A stretch of DNA of 64,000 nucleotides from Medicago truncatula (Eukaryota; Streptophyta; Magnoliopsida; Fabales; Fabaceae), in NCBI RefSeq assembly GCF_003473485.1, contig NC_053045.1:64295994-64359993 (forward strand), read 5' to 3'. Below, one piece after another: positions 25,030 to 36,671 of this stretch; the first letter of the stretch is position 1; each line of letters begins with the position of its first letter. The translations under genes were made by a program, and so were the position numbers. Under the pieces are notes generated by a model. The model did not search any database and was not told the DNA's origin. It was given only the letters and a program-made list of their open reading frames with translations.

Positions 25030-28000
25030 TTAGGCCTGTGCTCCAGTCCAATTGTTCAATCGTTCCTTATTTCCATTCAAGGTTAGGCTATCAAACCCTG
25101 ACTCTATAGTCTTGGCAATCCTTGTATCCACATCCGGAGGTTCTGGAAAATCCACATGAAATGATCCTTGCTTGATGGGTGCAACAGCTTCACGGAGTCT
25201 AGCTTGCTGATTGATGTAGTTGTAAAGCTGTTGGTGGAGGGGATGATCCAAGGAATAGCAATTCTCGCTTCCACCTTCTGAATGTCTGGATGATCCAGAG
25301 CCTTCTTTTCTACAGAAATGTGGCAGAGATGCATAATCCATGATCTACACACCAAATTTAATTTGTTAAATTCAATTAGATGATATAAAAATAGACACTA
25401 AGTACTATAGAAAGAACATGTCTTTGATGTTTGAAGAGAATTACCGTGTGCGTTGTAAAAGGAATAAAAATAAACAATGTAAAGAAGTTTAGAACCAATA
25501 AATACACTTCTAGGAATGGCTTCTGCAGTTCTGCCGCTTTTCATAAACAGATTTGAGTCTTATAAAATGAATGGGGCAATTTAAAAGGTAATTGTTGAAT
25601 TATATAACTAAAATATTTTATATGATAATATTATGAAAAGCTACTTAATCTTTTTAATCAGTGGCTAAAATTCCGTACTTTGTGAAGTGCACCGAACGTT
25701 TACGGACCACAAAGGTCTTTTATCTTTACATGCGCATGCGCGCACACACATGCTAATATGACACGAAGTTACTCATTAAGAAAAAATGATTTTGAATGAA
25801 TCAAAAGTTGAAGTATAATTAATATTAATAGGTATTGATGTCAAATTTTACAAAATTTAAAACAACAATAAATGTGTGATAAAATGACTGTTAATGTTGA
25901 GATATATATTTACGCAGGTAAAAAATAGTTTAAAAAATAAGATGTGTGTGATGAAACTTCAAATCCAGCCAAATTTTTTTTGAAAAATGTCAGTTAACAG
26001 TTTATTTCAATAAGTTTAGTTGAATGGATTGTAAATCGAAATATAAACATAGAAAACTTGTGTTACAGGTTCCACAGACTATTTGAGCACTTTCTCCAAA
26101 TGTATATGTTGTATACTATTCCAATTCTGGAACAGGTAATACTGTTTTTCTTCACTTTCAACTGCGGTTGGTGTTTTGAGTAACTAATAGACTTGGTTTG
26201 GAAGTTTGAAGCATTTTCCAACAACTGGTTTCAAAGGCTTTGTGGAGTCATAAGGAGGATAGAGCTTTATTCCAATGTATAGTAAATTAAATATTAAGGG
26301 CATGTATGTGGATGAAAGAAATACAAGAACTTTATGGAGACATTCTCTAATCTGAGGCAAACAAATGCCAGGCAGGCACCTATGTTCCATCCTGCTAAAC
26401 TAATGGCTTTACTAGAGTGGCCTCTTGTCCAGTATGCTATTATTACGATCTTTCGGAGTAAATATATCCAAAAAATGAGATCATTATAAACAGAAAATAA
26501 GAGAGAGAGTACTGTTTTCCTTCACATCTCAATTATTGACTAGTTAAAAAATCTTGCTCTAAGAAACAAGGGAGAAAAGCAAAAGCAAAAACAAAAATCT
26601 TACATTTAACAACTCCTCTCGTCCACATCCTGATAAGACCTGCACTTTTCTTCTTGTCCTCTCGTGTAAAAGTGGTTTCACAACCTGATAATGTATAGTG
26701 TTAACATCTTGCTGAGGTCTCCATACAGATTCCAATGCTATATTAAATAAAAATATCATGCAGGAAACCAGGCCATAAGGAACAACATCTATTTTATTTT
26801 TTTGGTAACAATAATAGCTCACCTTCCAACAAGCTGAAAATATGTATGGGGCATTTACAATGAAATAAGTATGCGTCTTCTCAGGATAGTTCAGATCATC
26901 GATGGATGATATAATAGTTAACAACTGCAGCATCAGCATGACCAAGTCAATGATATAAGACATATAGATAAAAGGATAGTAGGAAAAAATTGAACATTTT
27001 ACGCTGCATGAATTTTTCATGAAGCAACAAATTAAAAGTTAGACCTCAACTCCAAATTTTGGGGCAAAAATTTGTTTTATGTTTGACTTGTATCAGATAC
27101 ACAACTGTTTATTGGTTCGGGCCTGCTAATGATCTTTTCAACATGCTCTCAAAGTTGTTCACTATACCAACTCTATTGGTCCTGTTGGATCAAGTAGCAG
27201 TGGAAACTAAAAGGTACCTTAATGTGATTCAAGGCCGAGAGCTTCAGGCCAGTCATATCTAAAACCTTTACACAATTGGTAATAGGCCGCCCATGCTTCT
27301 TTGATGCGGAAGGCTACAGCCATATCACGGGTCAGAAGAAGAGAACAAAAAGGTCAAATAATAGGTTAAATATGAAGACTCTAAATAATAATACTCACCA
27401 AGATTACACGATCGCGATATTCATTCATTTGAATGTGAGACTGCACATAATAATGGACCTGCAATCATACAAATAGGAAATAAGCACAGAAGATTGAGTA
27501 ATAGATAGTGCTCCAACAAAAAGCAACATCCCTTTTTGTTTTTGAAATGATTAAACTTACCGATGCTTTGTCAAATGTGCTAAGCCCAACACCAATTGCA
27601 AAGACAGGAAGACCCTAAAAAGGAAAGAAAAATGAAGGATATAAACCAATTAACTACTAAGTCATAACATTTCAATTGATGTCAAAAAGCAAACGCTTCG
27701 AGTAAGGCACGACAAAGATGTGATAAAGATTATGATTAAGAATGAGCACCTCTCTTGTATAGCCGGACAATCCAATGAGTTGTGAATCACGTATTGTTCT
27801 ATATAAATGGGCAGGAATAATTGGTTTCTGAAAAAGAAATGAGCATAGAAACTTGTAAAAAAAAAATAAAAAAAATAGAGGTGATCGATAAAGAAATAGA
27901 ATAGAAACTTACAGATAATATATTGTCAATCTGATTTTGTACTCTCCAGTTTAAACAATCAACCAACTGAAAACATGATCGAGATTTGAGAATATACATA

Positions 28001-28273
28001 CATTGAGAAAAAAAGAGAGTTAGAGTTGCACATACCATTTGATAAGCCTTAGAAGGATCACAATCCCTTGCTTTTAGAAAGCGAGTCAAGTTTTCAGTGA
28101 CATATCCTTGATGAACATTCTGATCAATCATTGAGTTGAGAAATTATTATTATTATTATTATTATTAATTAAGAATCCAATATATTTATTTGATCAAAAC
28201 TAACCTGAAAAGTTGTCTGCAATGGGTGGTCAACTTTGATGATTAATTCCTGCAACTGATTCATAGCATCCAT
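25030..28273 (-). CDS. SEC14-like CRAL-TRIO lipid-transfer protein
   Basis: Ten exons on the bottom strand, in gene order: 28273-28205, 28119-28036, 27966-27913, 27827-27750, 27614-27561, 27458-27399, 27313-27218, 26924-26823, 26684-26604, 25344-25030. All junctions are GT-AG and phase 0, giving 330 residues. Short CRAL-TRIO N-lobe (LTRFLKARDCDPSKAYQM), then the lipid-binding lobe: GLPVFAIGVGLSTFDKAS, VKVLDMTGLKLSAL, DLNYPEKTHTYFIVNAPYIF and SACWKVVKPLL. Family members bind and exchange phosphatidylinositol or other lipids between membranes in the cytosol. There is no GOLD or nodulin domain; the tail after about residue 225 is polar and unrecognised. Intron 9 is unusually long (about 1.26 kb). 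Family is certain; ligand and paralogue are not. Confidence 0.93.
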
Positions 28274-28724
28274 TTTATTGCTTTGAGTTGAGTTCAAAAG
28301 TGTTATTTAGTAAAAAAATAAATGAAATAGAGAGAAACAAACAAAAAGAGATTGATTGAAGTAATCTATCTATCTATGTATGTATAGATATTGTTTGTTA
28401 TGAACAACAACAACTTAAGAAAGAGGTAGATAAATTTGTTGAGAAGTCAGTCAGTCAACATGTCATGTTAAGTCAAAAAAAGAGAAGATTCAATAAAGGT
28501 GCGCTGGTCTACCATACATACATACCACCAAGTCATCTCTTCCATTTCCTTGCGCATACACTTCTCATTCAAGACTTTGTCTCTATGTCGTGTTCGACAT
28601 CAATACAACATCGACATTTGTTTGTAATTATATTAAATTATTTTATTTTTACTAAATTTTATCGGTGTCGTCTTGTATTTGTGTTCGTGCCTTGTAGCTA
28701 AGTCATTTCCACATAATCTATTTA
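28274..28724. other. SEC14-like gene promoter region
   Basis: Upstream of the bottom-strand start codon: probable 5' UTR, then AT-rich DNA. No other gene seen. Confidence 0.4.
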
Positions 28725-29064
28725 GGGTGTGTTTGGTTTGCAAAACAACAAGTACTGGACAGAACAGTATAAGATAGAACAGTACAACACAAGGCAGAAC
28801 AGTACATGACAAATTTTTTATGGCATTGAGTAATTTTTTGTTTTATATGATTTTTGAGGGACAAAATGCTATTTTGGTATTTTAGACAACTTGTACGTGG
28901 GACAAAAAGTTGTGCTGTGGTTTGGTGAGGGACAAAAATATGAGTTTTTGTTCTGTCCCTTGCCTCCAGTTTTTCCTGTACCTGAAACAGTTTTACAAAT
29001 CAAACACTGGACAACTAAAGTTGTTCTGTCCTAACCTTCATTTTTTAGCAAATCAAACGCACCC
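28725..29064. mobile_element. MITE with GGGTGTGTTTGGTTTG ends
   Basis: 340 bp. Left end GGGTGTGTTTGGTTTGC, right end (bottom strand) GGGTGCGTTTGATTTGC, and the internal sequences are partly complementary (GTACTGGACAGAACAG against CTGTCC near the other end). The flanks are TTA and TAA, so the target duplication is short and unclear (TA or a 3-bp site). This suits a PIF/Harbinger or similar non-coding MITE. A fragment of the same right end occurs at 61050-61080. Confidence 0.65.
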
Positions 29065-29065
29065 T

Positions 29066-29525
29066 AATTCTTAAAAAAAAAAAATATTCAATATACGTTT
29101 TTTCTTATTAAATATTACAAATTGGAAATGCCGAAAATTCACCCACCCCTTTTGAAACGGTACCAAAAATAAGTTACTTCATTTCTTAATAATTCAATTC
29201 TACAATTTATTATTTCTCTCTCTTTCGTGTTAACTATGGTTGACTGGTAAATCACGCCGGCTATTTCCCGCGTCTTATTCTCTGGTTGTTCTAAAACGTT
29301 CCATAAACTCTATCCTTGTTTTCTTCTTCTTCTTCTTCTTCCTATTAGAGCATTGTGACTTCTACTAGGTTTGGTGCATTCACATGCATGTACACATCAC
29401 ATATTCTATCATTTTTCAATCTCAATACTACTACCATCAAAGTATCTCAAAAATATCATTATAGTGGGAATATATTCATTTATTTTAGTTTTAATATGTC
29501 TTTAGTTCATGACATTTTTAGCTTT
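29066..29525. other. intergenic, nothing recognised
   Basis: AT-rich with a (CTT)n run near 29323-29341. No gene or element boundary could be supported. Confidence 0.4.
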
Positions 29526-29537
29526 TTGTCCCTCTAA

Positions 29538-29692
29538 TTTTTTTTGAACAAGTTAAAATGAATTATATTACCACGGACAACATGATTGATGCAGTACAAG
29601 GTGTGTCAAAACAATCACGAAAATGTCAAAATTCTGTCAAGATTACAAAATGTCCAAACAAAAGAGAGGACTTAACCACCACATATGAATAC
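29538..29692 (-). mobile_element. 5'-truncated LINE-like retroposon
   Basis: 155-bp insert flanked by a perfect 12-bp direct repeat TTGTCCCTCTAA (29526-29537, 29693-29704). On the bottom strand it ends with ATTCATTTTAACTTGTTC and an A run, as plant L1 3' ends do. No coding sequence remains. Confidence 0.72.
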
Positions 29693-29704
29693 TTGTCCCT
29701 CTAA

Positions 29705-30636
29705 AATTATTTTTTAGTTTCTAGTCCTTTCAAATATATAACTTTTTACTTTTTGATCCCTGATGTTTTGTTTTGGTACATGCAAAAATAAATCATGCTA
29801 AAATTGAATCAATTAAATATCACACCATCTTTGTGATAATTCTGACGCTTCATACATTACGTACGTCTGCCGTCTAGTGACAATCATTTTGTTTCATTTT
29901 TTTTTAATTTTTAAACAATCAATTGTTTTTTATATAACCAATCAAAAGAATATAAGAATATCCAATAGAAGGTTATTTGGACTTTGGAATACTAGTATTT
30001 TTTTTATAAACATTTGATCAAATTATATATAATGTATCAATAAATGTCAACTATTTTTTACTCTCTCAAAAAAAAAAAAACTATTTTTCACTCATGGTCA
30101 TGGAGGAGGAAGATTTAGTTTTTATTTTATCTTATTTTAATTTGCCTACCTTTGAAAATTGAGATTCTCACTGTATTTTCTTGTCAATTTTCAATCAAAA
30201 TCAACACCATCAAGAGATTTGAAGACTTCAATGTTAAGACACAATACTTAAAAATAAACATTTTAGTCCATTAGATACGACTGATCGACAATGAATTAGA
30301 TCATATGTATACTTATCACATGTAGTTTTTTTTTAATCATTTGATTTTTATTTTTTTTGAGAGATTTAGATCATTTGATTGTAGGATTCTCTTCTCAACT
30401 TTGTAATCTTTGGTTCAAGATTTGACATGTCTCGTCTAAACTTGTCACATATGCATTTAACATCCACAATATAAATAACATCTTAATAGTTTATTAATAG
30501 AAAGATAAAATTTAGATTTTTTATTTATTAAAATCATACAAATTTCAAAACCTTATTGCCTATTGACAGATTTAAGTATTAAAATTATTGTGTCTCTTAC
30601 GATTTCAAGGACAAAATTTTTTATTTACCCGTGCAC
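29705..30636. other. intergenic, nothing recognised
   Basis: AT-rich sequence with several A and T runs. No ORF with recognisable homology, hairpin or terminal repeat was found. Confidence 0.4.
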
Positions 30637-30651
30637 AAATTAACATCTTTA

Positions 30652-31140
30652 TTTATTTATTTATTTTTTACAAAAACAAAACGATATTCATTCATTCAAA
30701 TTGATAGAGGTACATCAGATATGCTAAAAACGTAAAAGGTGAATCTGCGAACAAACTCACAACACCCAGGTAAATAGCATAAAACGGCAAAATGCCTACA
30801 AATAAATTGATAAAACATAAGTCACCGAAATTCACATGCTTCCAGATCTGCAATGTTGACGCCCCAATCATTGGTTGAATTTGTAATTGACTGATGTTAA
30901 TCTTTCAAGAGGAACTAAACGAACACCGCGACAAGACGCGAAATCAAACGCCACACAAGACGACGAACAACACAACGCCACACTTAGACGACGAAATCAC
31001 AAAAAAAACACATGACCTAAAACCACCCATCCTTGATGAACGAATAAGAAAGAAAGTTTAGAGAGAAGTTGGAGTTTCTCTCAATAAAAAACTAGGACCG
31101 ACTATTTTTAATGGTTATCTTTAATTTTTTTTATTAAAGG
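30652..31140 (-). mobile_element. non-LTR retroposon, copy A of a 0.5-kb family
   Basis: About 490 bp, bottom strand, ending in an A/T-rich tail and flanked by a 15-bp direct repeat with one mismatch: AAATTAACATCTTTA (30637-30651) and AAATTAACATATTTA (31141-31155). Much of its length matches the copy at 46071-46570, e.g. GTGTTGTGAGTTTGTTCGCA in both. Probably a LINE 3' end or an unclassified SINE-like family; no protein recognised. Confidence 0.7.
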
Positions 31141-31162
31141 AAATTAACATATTTAAATATTC

Positions 31163-31844
31163 GGCTTAATTGGATATTTGGTCCCCTAAATAATTATGAG
31201 TTTACATTTTGGTCCCATAAATTGTAAAACTCACATTTTGGTCTCCTTGGTTTTGCTCCGTCAATCAAATTGACCCCCTCCGTTAGTTTTTTAATGTTTA
31301 AAATTTTTGATATGATATTAGCCGTTTGGTTGCATGTCCATTATACCTATAGTGAGCCGTCGACACCTAGTTTTTCCAGCGCTATTATCTTCTCTCTTCT
31401 TCTCCCTCACTCTTGTTCATCATCAAATATTCATATATTCATCACAATTCACAACAACCCAGAAAAAAGAAGAATATAAACCCAAAAAATTAATAAAACT
31501 TGGAAACAACCAAGCATACAAAGAAAATTATTTCTTTAGTTCTTCTTCTTTCTCTCATTGTCGCCGGTTCTTTTTTCAAGCAACCCATGGAGAATAAACA
31601 TTCATTTGAAACTGTTCCCTTTTAAAATAAAAGATCAAATAGTTAAAGTTAAAAAAATTAATAGGATCTATGGTGGAACACTCTTAAGATTGGTCCACTT
31701 GAGACATTTGAGGTTAAAGTTAATATTCAAGGACCTTTTTGACTAATGGAGCAAAACCAAAGGGACCAAAATGTGAGTTTTACAATTTATGAAACCAAAA
31801 TGTAAACGCATAATTATTTAGAGGACCAAATATCCAATTAAGCC
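31163..31844. mobile_element. MULE-type MITE with 120-bp inverted ends
   Basis: 682 bp. The ends are inverted copies over about 110-120 bp (GGCTTAATTGGATATTTGGT at left and on the bottom strand at right, then CTAAATAATTATG and TTGTAAAACTCACATTTTGG on both). Flanked by TAAATATTC (31154-31162) and TAAATATTA (31845-31853), a 9-bp target duplication with one change. No transposase; the interior ORFs are not recognised. Confidence 0.85.
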
Positions 31845-31853
31845 TAAATATTA

Positions 31854-32329
31854 CTATTTGAATTTGCAAGGTATTATACCCTAAACTTCGTCTAATAAAA
31901 AGTTTACCGGCCGATGTTTGCATGGTCACAAACACATCTTTAATTATTTAATCACACATCGAAAAAGTAAAAGAAAAAAATCAATATTTTTATTAAAATA
32001 ATTAAATGATGTGTATGTTTTTTGTCGTCTAAATTTTTTAGAAACGCTTATATTTTTCTCATCTAAATGATGTGAATTTATAATTGTGACCATATAAAAT
32101 TGTCCAAAGTTTTACTAAAAAATATCCAAATTTACCATGTTTTATTTGGTCAATCCCAATGTTTTATGTTTTTTATTTGTAGATGAAAATAAAGAGATAC
32201 AGAAGAAGAACGGTCCCATTCCTCTTGTTCTCTCTTCTCTTCTCTTCTCTTCTCTTATTAGAGAGAAAAAACACAAACATGTAAAATAATTGGTCTCTAT
32301 TATACACAAACAAACAAGAAGCATTAAAA
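31854..32329 (+). promoter_or_regulatory. promoter and 5' UTR region of first USP gene
   Basis: AT-rich, with a CTTCTCTTCTCTT pyrimidine tract at about 32228-32257 that is typical of plant 5' UTRs, 70-100 bp before the ATG. Confidence 0.45.
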
Positions 32330-33278
32330 ATGTCGTCGGCCAAGTCAACGGAGATCATGGAGCAACATTCACACTCATCCGAAATAATGTTGAACAACAA
32401 CAATGAGATTGAGGAGGTAGATGACAGCATTGAAACCTTTGATGATGATGAAATTGAACAAGCTGCTGAGTCATGTGTTTATGTGGCAGTTGGTAAAAGC
32501 AATACAAGCATGGAAGCACTTTCATGGACACTCACTAACTTATTCCCTATTACTCACTCTACCAATAACACCATTCTCTATCTCATACATGTGTTTCCTG
32601 AAATCAAACACATTCCAAATCCATGTAATATTATTTCTCATCTCTTTATTTTTATATACATATATATATATATAGATATACTTTCTTGTTGTTGAATCTC
32701 CATAATATATATATAATTATAATTAATATGCAGTGGGAGTAGGGATGGTTCCAAGGAATCAAGTGAGTGTTGAGCAGGTGGAGAGTTATATGGAACAAGA
32801 AAAAGATAAGAGGAGACAACTCCTTCACAAATTCCTCCAATCTTGCTCTCTTTCAAAGGTTAAGGTGGATACCATCCTAATAGAGAGTGACTTTGTTGCA
32901 AAGGCCATCCTCGACCTTATTCCAATTCTTCAAATCAACAATTTAATCATTGGAGCAAACAAATCCCATCTAATTAGGTATGTATATATGTATGTACTAT
33001 TTTATTTATTTAGAGTAGTAAGAAATCAAACATTAATTTCTTTTATGAACAGAAAATCAAAATCAAAGAAAGGAAGTGGCGGTGTGGGCGATCAAGTACT
33101 AAAGAGTGCACCAGAAAGTTGCAAGGTTAGAATTATATGTGAAGGGAAGGAAGTAAATGAGCAAATGATGTTATCCTCACCCTCTCCTCAGATATTTACT
33201 GCTACCAATGATGATACTTTTGTCAACACTAAAGAAAATGATTCAGTTTTATGTTGTTTCAAGCCCAAGTTTAAATGA
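32330..33278 (+). CDS. universal stress protein (USP)-domain protein 1
   Basis: Three exons, 32330-32624, 32734-32977, 33053-33278; 254 residues. An acidic N-terminus (about 1-45) precedes a USP-like alpha/beta fold: CVYVAVGKSNTSMEALSWTL (strand 1 and helix 1), ILYLIHVFPEI, then VKVDTILIESDFVAKAILDL and NNLIIGANKSHLIRK. It corresponds to the N-terminal USP half of plant USP/U-box or USP/receptor-like cytoplasmic kinases, but no U-box or kinase follows. The canonical GxxGx9G(S/T) nucleotide loop is only loosely matched, so ATP binding is doubtful. Role unknown beyond the family's general link to stress. The next gene downstream is a paralogue. Confidence 0.82.
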
Positions 33279-34478
33279 TGTGTTACTCAATAGCAGTACT
33301 ACAAAGGGATAGTAACTCTGTAATGGATGGATATGGTTTGAAATTCAATAGTGGATGTTGAATTTTAGTTTTTGAAACCAGAATGATTGAATACACTTTT
33401 CATATATGTTGTATTGGATTTGATAATGTTTTTTTTTTATTGTAATAGTAACAATAAAATTAGGTCCATTACTATTTATGAAAATAATAAGTGAAGTTTT
33501 TCACATCAGTATGCAGGCAGCAACTTTTATCCTGAATAAAAGCTAGACTTCATAATTCAACATTTATATGCTTTTATTTAGTGTGCTTTGTGTTTTGCCT
33601 TTCATTTATCATTGTAGTGTTAAAACTGAATGAAAACAATTGATTACGATTATAATATTATTAGCAGACAAACATTTTTTATATTATCCCTTGTATTGTA
33701 TTATCAAACACAAAAATATTTCTTTAGTACAAACTAAACTAAAGCATGTGATTTGACTTTCATAGGGTGTGTGGCCCCACAATTGCTTCATCACAAAAGG
33801 CATATTCTGTTTCTGGTTCTCTCTTGACCCAATCAATATTCATTAATTTATTACGTGTGTATAGGAAACTACATGTGAAGACTGACTCAAGTCGGTCAAT
33901 GGATGATTTTTGGCGCAAGATTAATGCTTGTGTAGCGTCATACAAATACAGTTGATTTATTAACAAGGACAACATGTAAGGTGCTTTCATTCAAACCAGT
34001 CTTTGTGATTTATCAAAAATTAGTTGCGTCTTTGTTTCTCTAAAAAAAAAATTAGTTTTTGTGAGAGTTATGTAAGAACACATGTTAATGATCTCGTTGA
34101 TAGCAAATAATTATCGAAAAAAATTAATTTTTAACTTGTTGAAAAGTAAACTGTCACAATTTTTAATATATATTTTCCTATAAAATATTTAAAATTGAAT
34201 ATCAATCTATTACAAACCTCAAATTTAAAAGATCCCTTGGATATCAGCATAGTTAGATGGCTATTAATGTCGTGTGATGCTTTGGCACGCTAAACTATCC
34301 GTAATATTGATCTTTTAAAATTTGAGTTGACTTGGAATCTTTTCGGCCAAGGTATGTAACAAACATATAACCAACACACCTTCCTTTGTACAACATATGC
34401 TTGCCTTCGATTTTTCGTCTACAATCTCAAATAAGCATAAGTGATGAGCCATAGAGAAATTAAATTAAAGACGATGAC
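33279..34478. other. spacer between tandem USP genes
   Basis: 3' UTR of the first USP gene, then AT-rich sequence and the promoter of the second. A 62-codon frame at 33767-33955 overlaps an opposite-strand frame and has no recognised homology. Confidence 0.45.
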
Positions 34479-36071
34479 ATGAACAAAACATTATATGTGA
34501 TGCCAACTAAGCATGATATTAAAGATGTTGAGTGCTTGCACTACTACGATGATGAAATCTCCAGTTGTGGTTGTGGTTTTATTGGGTTCAAGAAAAGCCA
34601 AGTATTTGATTACAATTTCGGAGACGACGACGATGATGGTGATTCAGAAGAGCTGTTTGAGATAAATATGAAGAAGGAAAGTAGATTGGATTCAATAAGA
34701 GAAGAAGAGTGGTGTGAGAGCAGTACTGTGTTCTCTCTAGATATACACAATTATTTAGATGATGTTGTTTATGTGGCAGTGGGAACAAATATTAATGGTG
34801 GAAGTTCAAGCATGGAAGCACTTTCATGGACCTTGAAACATGCCGTGACACCAGAAACAACTACTGTTTATCTCCTACACGTTTTCCCTCAAGTCAAACT
34901 AATTCCAACTCCATGTAACTACTCTCACTCCTTCTTGTTATAGTTTTTGACCTCGAACATAATCATAAATCACTAAATTTAACTTTATCCTTAAGGTTTG
35001 GTTTTGGGTGGAAATATGGTGTCTAAGTCTCTTAGTGGTCTTAGATGTTTAACTCATCGCCCCCTTGGTCTAATCTAACATTGGATAGAGTCCATATTAG
35101 ACAATCCATTGAGAAAAATATTGTCACCGTCCCGACGCTCCCCTGGTATAATGTTGGACAGAGTCCATATTGTAGACGATTTCATTTTCCATGCCTTAAC
35201 TGATGACTTTAATTGTACTTGGTTTCTAGGAATTTTAAAATCTTTGGTGTGTTTTTTTTTCTTTAAAACAAAAATTTAATAAAGTGCTAAATTAGCTTTA
35301 TATTGATTGTTTGTAAATTTATACCATCTTGAATGTTTAAATAGTGGGAAAGATTCCAAGGAGTCATGTAAATGTAGAGCATGTTAACATCCACTTGACC
35401 CAAGTGAAAAGCAAGAGGAAATTGCTCCTTCAGAAGTTCATGAAGCTATGTATTGAATCAGAGGTAACTAAATCCTATATTGAATCAGTTGAGTTCAATA
35501 GGATACATCATACATGAAACCTTATATATGTATTGATGGAGTAAATTTGAAGTATTAGTAGTAATAATGAAAAGGGTAACATACAGGTTAAGGTAGAAAT
35601 GATGCTTATTGAGGGTGACAACGTTGGTGAAGCCATTGTGGACCTTGTAGGGAATCTAAATATAAGGAAATTGGTGATTGGAACTACCCAATCTAATCTA
35701 AGGTAACAACCATTGTCTACAACTCATGTGTGACACTACACTACATTAATTAATAACATGATCTAAATGTTTTTATTATTTGAATTTGAATATTGAGTAG
35801 CAAAAAAGGGCCAGGAAAGCAAAATTCCATTGCGGACATGGTGTTAAAAACCGTACAAGAAAGTTGTGATGTCAAAATCATATGTGAAGGAAAAGAAGTA
35901 ATCGATCAGATGATTAATGGGTTCAGTACTTCAAAACACACCAGAAACAGAAACAGTAGCAGTTCCACAATTTCTCATCAAGTTAAGGAATCCCATGGTT
36001 TTGTCCCACTCAAGCTTTTCATGCCCAATCTATCTTGGTTATTTAGGTCCAGATTTTTATCACCAAGATGA
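34479..36071 (+). CDS. universal stress protein (USP)-domain protein 2
   Basis: Four exons, 34479-34914, 35345-35463, 35589-35702 preceded by acceptor ending 35586 (coding from 35587), 35801-36071; 313 residues. The N-terminal 95 residues are acidic and not shared with the neighbour; then VVYVAVGTNINGGSSSMEAL, VYLLHVFPQVKLIPTP, VKVEMMLIEGDNVGEAI and RKLVIGTTQSNLRSKKG align with USP protein 1. The first intron splits the same Leu codon (Pro|Leu-Gly) in both genes, proof of tandem duplication. This gene has an extra intron at Glu|Val before VKVE that the neighbour lacks. No kinase or U-box domain. Role unknown. Confidence 0.82.
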
Positions 36072-36423
36072 CTAAATATTACATATGTATATACAAATAG
36101 TTTTTTTTTGTTTTTGTTTTGTAACCAAGTGATTGAGATTGGATACCAAATGAATAGTCTAGTCTAGAATAAAAGACCATCACAGTCAACACCTGTAATT
36201 TCTTACAAATCATAGATATTTTTAAATTTCCAGGTTGGACTAAATACATTTTCAATTTTGCATTTAAGATCGACAATAATCTTGGTCTAAAACATTAGCT
36301 GGACAAAATACATATTCACATTTATATTGGACTTTTTGTTATAAGCTCTTCATTTCTATTGGAGTTTGAAAACTTAACCATCTCTATAGATTCATTATCA
36401 TATTTTGTTAGTCCAGTCTCATA

Positions 36424-36426
<3 letters not shown>
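36072..36426. other. USP2 3' UTR and spacer
   Basis: No gene or element recognised before the TA microsatellite. Confidence 0.4.

Positions 36427-36468
<42 letters not shown>
36427..36468. repeat. (TA)n microsatellite, left of foldback element
   Basis: About 21 TA units ending exactly at the left end of the foldback element. A second TA tract (38506-38560) starts exactly at its right end. Confidence 0.95.
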
Positions 36469-36471
<3 letters not shown>

Positions 36472-36671
36472 GGATATTTTGACTCCAAGAGTAAGTGTAA
36501 TATCTTACTCAAAATCTTGATCTTTAATTCTAATATTGGTTAATGGCTTAGATTAATTGATATGATAGGCTTTAATTTTATTTTCTATTGTAGTCAACAC
36601 TTATCACCACAAAATAACAAAACAATAAATGTCTTTTAATTGCATGATATTTTTTCACATAAAAATATTTT

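Noticed and set aside
31270-31746. Overlapping ORFs of 60-87 codons
   Set aside because: They lie inside the MULE-type MITE, overlap each other and show no homology or codon bias.
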